Positions 7,786-14,234 of a stretch of DNA of 14,234 nucleotides are shown one piece after another. This stretch comes from an uncultured Clostridia bacterium (GTDB lineage Bacteria > Bacillota > Clostridia > Christensenellales > UBA1242). Under the pieces are notes generated by a model, which ran no database searches, was not told where the DNA came from, and saw only the letters and a list, made by a program, of their open reading frames with translations. The translations under genes and the position numbers were made by a program. The stretch covers positions 1 through 14,234 of the forward strand of contig CAKVCF010000008.1 of NCBI GenBank assembly GCA_934725795.1, in the 5' to 3' direction. Each line of letters begins with the position of its first letter. Position 1 is the first letter of the stretch.

Positions 7786-8355
7786 ATGAAAAAGAAATAT
7801 AATTTTATTTTCTTTATGATTTGGGGCTTGCTGTTTGGCGGTATTCCACTTGTTGCAATCGTTGCCAGCGGTCAATTTCAACCTTGGATTTTGCTTTTTG
7901 TTGTGATTGGTGCATGTGCCTTTATTTATGGCATTGTTGCAATGGTAAAAGCAATTAAAGATAAAGCAGTGTTAAAGCACGGCAAGGACGGCGTTGGCAC
8001 ATTTATTTCAGCAGTTGGTTGTGGCTCAGTAAACAATGTGCCTATGTTTAAAATTGAATTTGAATACATTAACGATAATGGCGAAACTAAACACGAAACC
8101 ACAAATGAACAATATACTTACGATGAAGTGGAACTGTTTAAAGCTCTTGAAAAATTTGATATTAAATACACAGACTCTAACGCGGTTATAAAACCAAATC
8201 AAAAATTTGCTAACGTTAAGAGGTCTGTTTTGAACCCCGCAGACCAAAGCAAAGAAAACGCACCAAAGCAAGAAGAAAAACATATTTGTAAATATTGCGA
8301 CACTGAATATGTTGGTGATAAATGCCCTAATTGTGGTGCATCTAAAAACAAATAA
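7786..8355 (+). CDS. Membrane protein with C-terminal zinc ribbon, 189 aa
   Basis: Unrecognised at gene level. Two hydrophobic helices (about 6-28 and 33-55) anchor a soluble part. Residues about 60-145 (VGTFISAV..., FKIEFEYINDNGETKHE) look like a small beta domain similar in layout to DUF3592-type proteins, though this is a resemblance only. After a polar linker comes a compact zinc ribbon, CKYC (C168, C171) and CPNC (C180, C183), eight residues apart. The expected topology is a membrane hairpin with the ribbon in the cytoplasm. The start has AAAAGGA five bases upstream of the ATG. It lies between pnp and rpsO on the opposite strand, breaking an order that is adjacent in many bacteria, and converges on the rpsO terminator. 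It could be a sensor or scaffold; there is no direct evidence of function. Confidence 0.85.
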   Translation: MKKKYNFIFFMIWGLLFGGIPLVAIVASGQFQPWILLFVVIGACAFIYGIVAMVKAIKDKAVLKHGKDGVGTFISAVGCGSVNNVPMFKIEFEYINDNGETKHETTNEQYTYDEVELFKALEKFDIKYTDSNAVIKPNQKFANVKRSVLNPADQSKENAPKQEEKHICKYCDTEYVGDKCPNCGASKNK

Positions 8356-8464
8356 CATAAATAATTATTTGCATTTTTTATTAATTGACTAAAAAGGCAA
8401 ACATAAAATATGAAATGTAAATTTTAAAAACTTGAATATTCACAAAAGGTTGTATCTAAACACA

Positions 8465-8500
8465 ATTTAGGCAACAATCATATTTAGGCACATTTAGGCA
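8465..8500. repeat. Three copies of ATTTAGGCA
   Basis: ATTTAGGCA occurs at 8465-8473, 8482-8490 and 8492-8500; the first and third continue identically as ACAA. The repeats lie between the convergent 189-aa gene and rpsO, just outside the terminator. No function can be assigned. Confidence 0.6.
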
Positions 8501-8504
8501 ACAA

Positions 8505-8531
8505 AAAAAGAACACTTTATGTGTTCTTTTT
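8505..8531. terminator. Bidirectional terminator after rpsO
   Basis: Stem AAAAAGAACAC (8505-8515) with GTGTTCTTTTT (8521-8531) and a 5-base loop. On the minus strand it begins three bases after the rpsO stop and ends in a T run. It can also stop the convergent 189-aa gene. It makes rpsO a single-gene transcript. Confidence 0.9.
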
Positions 8532-8534
8532 CAA

Positions 8535-8792
8535 TTAACCACGGATACTAAGTTTAGCCTTGATTGAACGTGCGCGGTTGATGTCAACACTTGCAAGATA
8601 GTCTAACATTTTTTTACGTTGAGAAACCATTTGGTTCAAACCACGTGTTGAGTGTTTGTCTTGTTTGTTGACTTTAAGATGTTCGGTCAAGTTATTGATA
8701 CGTGCTGTGAGTAATGCGATTTGCACTTCTGCTGAGCCAGTGTCTTTAGCATCTTTGCCGAATTCTTTAACAATTTCTTCCTTGTTAATCAT
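8535..8792 (-). CDS. rpsO: 30S ribosomal protein S15
   Basis: Primary 16S rRNA-binding protein of the small subunit platform, at the h20-h21-h22 three-way junction; it often represses its own translation. The 85-aa sequence shows the S15 signature: DTGSAEVQIALLTARI, LTEHLK, KQDKHSTRGL and MVSQRKKMLDYL. In the RNA-contact loop the usual KKDHHSRRGL becomes KQDKHSTRGL: the Asp, second His and Ser of the contact set are kept, while the first His is Lys and one Arg is Thr. It is about four residues shorter than B. subtilis S15, all at the N-terminus. AAAGGAG stands seven bases before the ATG. A perfect TTGACA-17-TATAAT promoter, a structured leader and an immediate terminator define a monocistronic unit. 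Confidence 0.98.
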   Translation of the reverse strand: MINKEEIVKEFGKDAKDTGSAEVQIALLTARINNLTEHLKVNKQDKHSTRGLNQMVSQRKKMLDYLASVDINRARSIKAKLSIRG

Positions 8793-8865
8793 TTTCTCTC
8801 TCCTTTATAAAATTCGCCTATAACCGCGCAGGCGTTGAGAGTTCGCACCACTGCAGTTAAGGTAT
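8793..8865 (-). promoter_or_regulatory. Structured rpsO 5' leader, candidate S15 autoregulatory element
   Basis: About 73 bases from the predicted start to the ATG. On the RNA, CGCCU pairs with AGGCG (plus-strand 8815-8834) to form a hairpin. CUCUC just before it (8837-8841) can pair with GAGAG in the ribosome binding site (about 8796-8802), making a helix that encloses the hairpin and hides the site. An alternative helix, GCAG(UG)GUG with CGCCUGC, would break the first hairpin and contains a G-U pair next to G-C pairs, the kind of motif S15 recognises in rRNA. S15 leaders are known in several phyla; this one is inferred from pairing only. Confidence 0.5.
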
Positions 8866-8871
8866 GATTAG

Positions 8872-8900
8872 ATTATATATAGTTAAAACCAAATTGTCAA
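8872..8900 (-). promoter_or_regulatory. Consensus sigma-A promoter for rpsO
   Basis: On the minus strand TTGACA (8895-8900), exactly 17 bases, then TATAAT (8872-8877). Both hexamers match the consensus perfectly, fitting a highly expressed ribosomal protein gene. The start is expected near 8865. Confidence 0.92.
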
Positions 8901-9085
8901 TAGTTTAAAAAAAGTTTGTTCACCATTATTGTTCCATTATATTGTGTTATTTAAACCATTGTTTGTAATTGTCAATTTTATTAGTATTGCCAAATTAAAA
9001 GTGCGAGAGTTATTTTGTTGCATCAAACCATTAAACGATTAAATAAATTTAACTGAATTGCACACACTAACCACACGGGGAAGAA

Positions 9086-10306
9086 ATGAGAAAAGTTTTT
9101 TGGTTCTGTTTTATTTTGGTTTTAGCAGTGGTTGGCTGTTGTGTTTTTGTGCCAGTTGGTAAGCAAATTGCAGATTTACCAGACAATATGGTTGTAACCT
9201 ATGACGATATTTTGCAGGCAAATGAAAACGACATTTATTCACCAGCAATAAATTTAGATTTGCCTAAAAATATAAATGTCAATAACAACAGCAGCTTAAC
9301 TGAAACCACAATGAAAGTTAAATTTTTAAACCTTTTTACCATTAAAAAAATAAAGGTGCAACTGCTTACTGATACCAGCGTGTTTGTTGGCGGTGAAACT
9401 ATTGGCTTTAACCTGTTTGGCGATGGTGTTATTTGTGTTGGCAACAATGCAGTTGTTGGTCAAAATGGCATTGAACAACCTGCAAATGACGCCAACATAA
9501 AAGACGGTGACGCTTTGGTGGAAATTGAAGGCATTCACATAAAAAGTGTAGAAGATATAGACCGCATAATAAATCTTCCAAACCTTCAAGGCAAAACATT
9601 AAATATATGTTTAAATCGTGGCAACAAGCAAGTAAAAACCACAATCACACCAGTTTATGATTTGCTAACAAAAAAATATAAACTTGGGCTTTGGGTCCGC
9701 AACAATACAAGTGGTGTTGGCACGCTCACTTATGTTAAGCAAAACGATTACCGCTTTGGTGCAGTTGGCCACCCTATCGTTGACAGCAGTTTAGGTGAAA
9801 ATTTTGTTGTAAATTCTGGCAACCTTTATAAATGTAAAGTGCTTGGTATAAAAAAAGGTGAAAAAAACAGCCCAGGTGAAATACGTTCATCAATAAATCT
9901 TGGTGAAGACGCCATTGGCTTGGCAGACACAAATTGCAAATATGGTGTTTATGGCAACATTTTAAACAAGTCCATAATTGATGCAAACCGCACTGCAAAT
10001 TTAGGTGGCAGGCTTTCAGTTAGGCTTGGAGATGCCAAAATTTGTTGTGATATTGACGGCAAAGGCATTAAAGAATATGACATTAAAATTATCAAAGCGA
10101 ACAAGCAAAACACTGCCGATGATAAAAGCCTTACAATAAAGGTAACCGACAAAACCTTAATTGAAAAAACTGGTGGAATTATTCAAGGCATGAGTGGCAG
10201 CCCAATAATTCAAAACGGCAAAATTGTTGGTGCTGTAACACACGTGTTTTTAAACGATCCAACGCGTGGCTATGGCGTATATATGGATTGGATGATTAAT
10301 AACTAA
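9086..10306 (+). CDS. spoIVB: SpoIVB-type S55 peptidase with PDZ domain
   Basis: Serine protease made in the forespore and secreted into the intermembrane space; in B. subtilis it cleaves SpoIVFA and so triggers pro-sigma-K processing in the mother cell. An N-terminal membrane anchor or signal (about 4-24) is followed by a polar region. A PDZ domain (about 105-190) opens with FVGGETIGF and contains DGDALVEIEG. The S55 domain (about 195-406) has LGLWVRNNTSGVGTLT, catalytic H229 in FGAVGHPI, D355 in VTDKTLIEKTGG and S370 in GMSGSP, then the typical GAVTHVFLNDPTRGYG. H-D-S spacing agrees with the B. subtilis triad H236-D363-S378 within one residue. At 406 aa it is of normal length. GGGGAAG lies just before the ATG. 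The usual neighbours recN and spo0A are not in the window. A strong terminator follows, shared with the convergent collagen-like gene. Confidence 0.96.
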   Translation: MRKVFWFCFILVLAVVGCCVFVPVGKQIADLPDNMVVTYDDILQANENDIYSPAINLDLPKNINVNNNSSLTETTMKVKFLNLFTIKKIKVQLLTDTSVFVGGETIGFNLFGDGVICVGNNAVVGQNGIEQPANDANIKDGDALVEIEGIHIKSVEDIDRIINLPNLQGKTLNICLNRGNKQVKTTITPVYDLLTKKYKLGLWVRNNTSGVGTLTYVKQNDYRFGAVGHPIVDSSLGENFVVNSGNLYKCKVLGIKKGEKNSPGEIRSSINLGEDAIGLADTNCKYGVYGNILNKSIIDANRTANLGGRLSVRLGDAKICCDIDGKGIKEYDIKIIKANKQNTADDKSLTIKVTDKTLIEKTGGIIQGMSGSPIIQNGKIVGAVTHVFLNDPTRGYGVYMDWMINN

Positions 10307-10379
10307 CCATAGATATAGTATATTAATATTAAAACTAAAACCTTGCCGTTTTTCTGCTTAAACAATCAATTTTCAACAT

Positions 10380-10407
10380 AAAAAGCACACAATCAAGTGT
10401 GCTTTTT
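10380..10407. terminator. Bidirectional terminator between spoIVB and the collagen-like gene
   Basis: Stem AAAAAGCACAC (10380-10390) with GTGTGCTTTTT (10397-10407) and a 6-base loop. It lies 74 bases after spoIVB and 112 bases after the convergent collagen-like gene, with A and T tracts on the two sides. Confidence 0.9.
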
Positions 10408-10518
10408 TATCTTTTATATTTCAATAAATCATTTTACATTTGTTAAAAATTTAACTTTAAAACTGTGTTGAAAATTGTATTATTCGCTATTAAATTGTGT
10501 GTTATTAGCAAAATAAAT

Positions 10519-11526
<1,008 letters not shown>

Positions 11527-11634
11527 TTAAAAAATATATTTTGTAGTTATCCACTATAAATGCACAGTATTTAAGCAAAACAAAAAAGGTAAAAGCAAGG
11601 GTTAAATTTTAAAAAACTTTAGCATAAAATATAT

Positions 11635-12228
11635 ATGCGGATTTTTGATAATCTTAAAGACTGTTTAGTCAAAAAGAAAGCCTTATTCATTTGCCTGATA
11701 ATTTTAGCAGTTGTGTGTATAGTGCTTGGTGTGTTTTCTGCAATCAGCATAAGCAATGGCATTTTTGATATTGATTTAAGCAACGTTGCATATATAAGAT
11801 TTTTGCGTGGCAAAATTGGTTTTGCTTCGTTTGTATTTAATTGCATTATGACGGTGGCATTAATTTGGTTAGTTATGATATTGTGTTTTGCAAAGCCTTA
11901 TACCGCAGTGCTGTCAATTATATTTTACCTTTATTTTGTTTATAGCCAAACCGTGATTTTTGTAAGCATAATTATGATTTATGGCTTCTTTAATGTGTTG
12001 ATTATGATATTGCTATTATTGATTTTGCTATTGGTGGAATTTGCGCTGTTGCTGATTGTTGCCATTGAATTATCTTGCCTTTGCAACACACAAAATTATT
12101 TTGGTTGTTGCTTTAACATTAATAAAAGCAGATTGCTTATTTATTCTATTGCACTGCTTGCAATTATTTTTGTGTTTTGTTTGGTTACCCTTTTGTTTAA
12201 ATCTTTTGTTGTTTTGTTGGTTTATTAA
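11635..12228 (+). CDS. Polytopic membrane protein, 197 aa, unknown
   Basis: A short basic cytoplasmic start (MRIFDNLKDCLVKKK) leads into a membrane helix (about 16-38), then a 25-residue outside loop (SNGIFDIDLSNVAYIRFLRG), then about four further helices covering most of 62-195. The layout of a short basic N-terminus, TM1, an outer loop and a helix bundle recalls SpoIIM-like proteins, and a sporulation role would suit the neighbours, but I see no diagnostic motif and give no symbol. No Shine-Dalgarno sequence precedes the ATG, and an in-frame TAG (11620-11622) rules out a longer form with a standard start codon. The AT-rich CATAAAATA (11623-11631) ends only three bases upstream, so the transcript may be leaderless. 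Coding nature rests on the long open frame and consistent hydrophobic pattern. Confidence 0.7.
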   Translation: MRIFDNLKDCLVKKKALFICLIILAVVCIVLGVFSAISISNGIFDIDLSNVAYIRFLRGKIGFASFVFNCIMTVALIWLVMILCFAKPYTAVLSIIFYLYFVYSQTVIFVSIIMIYGFFNVLIMILLLLILLLVEFALLLIVAIELSCLCNTQNYFGCCFNINKSRLLIYSIALLAIIFVFCLVTLLFKSFVVLLVY

Positions 12229-12603
12229 AATTTAAAAGATTTAGCAAAATACTTTGTCATTAATAATATTGATTTGTTTTTTCTTTTGTCATTGTTTGCA
12301 ATTAAAACAGATAATTATCAAGTCTAGCATAAAACATTATCGCTTAAAAATATATTGTTAAATTTAAATCTGCACACATTGATTTGAAAATAATAAAAAA
12401 AATATATTTATTTAATTAAAAATCAATTTTTTAACCTTTTAAATATATTTTTTAATAATTTATTTATTTTTTATTTTAATTTAATTAATTTTATTCACTT
12501 TAAAATAAATTTAATTATTTTTTTTATTTTTAAAATATTTTTATTTGCATTTTAAATTTTATAAAATAAATATTTTTGTTAATTCAATTATATGTTTTGG
12601 TTT
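12229..12603. other. AT-rich intergenic region, no gene seen
   Basis: This gap separates the 3' ends of the 197-aa gene and uvrA. I see no plausible coding sequence, RNA gene or GC-containing terminator hairpin. Positions 12387-12546 (160 bases) contain no G and only five C (12424, 12435, 12436, 12496, 12498) on the plus strand, and consist of alternating A and T runs. Termination of uvrA may rely on weak AT-only hairpins here or on Rho. Confidence 0.8.
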
Positions 12604-14234
12604 TTATCTTTTTGATTTTACATTTGGCAACATCTTTTTTAAATACATACCTGTAAAGCTGTTCTTGTTTTTTGCAATTTCTTCTGGTGTGCCAACTGCA
12701 ACAATGTTACCACCATTGTCGCCTCCTTCTGGCCCCATATCAATGATATAGTCAGCGGTTTTAACAACATCCAAATTGTGTTCAATAACAACCACCGTGT
12801 TGCCTTTACCAACCAAACGCATCAAAATGTCTACCAACTTTTTAACGTCATAAGAGTGCAATCCAGTTGTAGGTTCGTCCAAAATATAAACTGTGTTGCC
12901 TGTATCACGTTTTGTAAGTTCACTTGCCAATTTAAGCCTTTGTGCTTCACCGCCTGAAAGTGTTGTGCCATTTTGACCAAGTTTAACATAACCTAAACCT
13001 ACATCAACCAAAGTTTGTAAAATACGTTTGATTTGTGGTATAGCGTCAAAAAATTCATAAGCTTCGTCAATGGTCATTTCCAAAACGTCATAAATGTTTT
13101 TGCCTTTATATTTTACGTCCAATACTTCGCGTGAATAGCGTTTGCCGCCACACACTTCACAAGGTACAAACACGTCAGCCATAAAGTACATTTTAAGCCT
13201 TTTCACACCATCGCCCATACATGCTTCACATCTTCCACCAGGAACATTAAAGCTAAATTTGCCTTGGTCAAAGCCCTTTTCTTTTGCTGTTGGAGTTGAC
13301 GCAAATAATTCACGTATTTTTGTGAACAAACCAGAATAAGTTGCAGGGTTGCTACGTGGAGTTCTGCCTATTGGTGATTGGTCTATTTGAATAACTTTAT
13401 CAATGCCTTCGTCCCCTAACATTGCCTTTAAATTCTTCTCTTGTTCTCTTTTGTTCAATTTATTAAACAATGCAAGATAGAAAATGTCATTAACCAAAGT
13501 TGATTTACCGCTGCCACTAACACCAGTAACACAAGTTAAAACGCCACGTGGAATTGCAACGTCCAAATTATGAATGTTGTGTTCGTTACAACCTAGCAAT
13601 CGTATAAAACCTTTGTCAGTTAATCGGCGTGAAGTTGGCACTTCAATTTTCATTTCACCAGACAAGAATTTGCCAGTGATGCTTCTTGGACAAGCAATCA
13701 AATCGTCCACACTGCCAGTTGCAACAATTTCACCACCATGCACACCTGCTTTTGGACCAATATCAACAAGATAGTCCGCTTGACGAATGGTGTCTTCATC
13801 GTGTTCAACAACAATTAATGTGTTGCCTAAATTACGCAAATTTTTAAGTGCATCTATCAATTTATCGTTATCGCGTTGGTGCAAACCTATGCTTGGCTCG
13901 TCCAAAATATACAACACGCCACTTAAACCACTGCCTATTTGAGTTGCAAGCCTGATACGTTGTGATTCACCACCTGAAAGTGTGCCAGCACGGCGTGATA
14001 ATGTTAAATATGTTAAACCAACATTAACCAAAAATGAAAGGCGGTTACTGATTTCATTTACAATGCTTTGTGCAATTTTTTGTTCATTTTCAGTTAACTT
14101 TAAGTTTGAAATAAAGCCATAAAGTTTGATAATTGACATATCGCACAAATCCGCAATAGATTTACCTTCAATTTTGATTGAAAGCGCACTTGGATTTAAG
14201 CGTCTGCCTTGACATTCTGGACAAGTATCTTCGC
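12604..14234 (-). CDS. uvrA: Excinuclease ABC subunit A, C-terminal part (cut by window edge)
   Basis: DNA-damage recognition ATPase of nucleotide excision repair; it works as a dimer and loads UvrB. The visible 543 codons are the C-terminal half or more of a protein usually near 940 aa. The frame is open to the right edge, so the true start lies outside; a TTG at 14148 is internal. In order: the CPEC half of the first zinc site (14212-14223), ABC-I signature [11 protein letters not shown] and Walker [11 protein letters not shown], second Walker A GVSGSGKS (13501-13524), the second zinc module CEAC...CEVC with [12 protein letters not shown] between, ABC-II signature [11 protein letters not shown], and [10 protein letters not shown]. 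All key motifs are intact. Its regulation cannot be seen here. Confidence 0.98.
   Translation of the reverse strand, partial: EDTCPECQGRRLNPSALSIKIEGKSIADLCDMSIIKLYGFISNLKLTENEQKIAQSIVNEISNRLSFLVNVGLTYLTLSRRAGTLSGGESQRIRLATQIGSGLSGVLYILDEPSIGLHQRDNDKLIDALKNLRNLGNTLIVVEHDEDTIRQADYLVDIGPKAGVHGGEIVATGSVDDLIACPRSITGKFLSGEMKIEVPTSRRLTDKGFIRLLGCNEHNIHNLDVAIPRGVLTCVTGVSGSGKSTLVNDIFYLALFNKLNKREQEKNLKAMLGDEGIDKVIQIDQSPIGRTPRSNPATYSGLFTKIRELFASTPTAKEKGFDQGKFSFNVPGGRCEACMGDGVKRLKMYFMADVFVPCEVCGGKRYSREVLDVKYKGKNIYDVLEMTIDEAYEFFDAIPQIKRILQTLVDVGLGYVKLGQNGTTLSGGEAQRLKLASELTKRDTGNTVYILDEPTTGLHSYDVKKLVDILMRLVGKGNTVVVIEHNLDVVKTADYIIDMGPEGGDNGGNIVAVGTPEEIAKNKNSFTGMYLKKMLPNVKSKR

Noticed and set aside
9041..9069. 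Sigma-G-like motif upstream of spoIVB (AAATA, 17 bases, CACACTA)
   Set aside because: The implied start would lie almost inside the ribosome site, leaving about ten bases of leader.
14146..14148. TTG as the uvrA start
   Set aside because: The frame continues upstream to the window edge with conserved UvrA sequence, including CPEC and [10 protein letters not shown].

Overview
The window reads as a piece of chromosome from a low-GC, endospore-forming (or formerly spore-forming) member of the Bacillota, probably an uncultured clostridial lineage. The base composition is AT-rich, most genes have strong AGGAG-type Shine-Dalgarno sequences, and all ten genes end in TAA. Three genes point to sporulation: a SpoIVB-type S55 peptidase, a YlxY-type deacetylase-like protein and a BclA-like collagen protein. 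No insertion sequence, phage gene, CRISPR array, tRNA or rRNA is visible.

Layout. Positions 3-8792 hold four minus-strand genes in the order rpsO, pnp, ylxY, ftsK/spoIIIE. This is a reduced form of the order I recall for Bacillus subtilis (rpsO-pnpA-ylxY-...-spoIIIE). Two plus-strand genes of unknown function lie between them: a 358-aa soluble helical protein at 4180-5256 and a 189-aa membrane protein with a zinc ribbon at 7786-8355. Symmetric terminators separate the convergent pairs, and recognisable promoters drive rpsO, the 358-aa gene and pnp, so the four syntenic genes look like separate transcription units rather than one operon.

Positions 9086-12228 hold spoIVB (+), a collagen-like G-X-Y repeat protein with a cysteine-rich head (-), and a 197-aa polytopic membrane protein (+). 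A 375-base intergenic region follows, with a 160-base block that contains no G and only five C on the plus strand. The window ends inside uvrA (minus), whose N-terminal part lies beyond the right edge.

How the genes work together: rpsO, pnp and uvrA are housekeeping genes for translation, RNA decay and DNA repair. FtsK/SpoIIIE pumps DNA through the septum, SpoIVB signals from forespore to mother cell, YlxY is a sporulation-associated NodB-fold protein, and the collagen-like protein is a plausible spore-surface filament. I see no clear new multi-gene system. The best candidates for new biology are the 358-aa protein with solenoid-like repeats, the Cys-headed collagen protein beside spoIVB, the Q/N/Y-rich linker of FtsK, and the rpsO leader, which can fold onto its own ribosome binding site.
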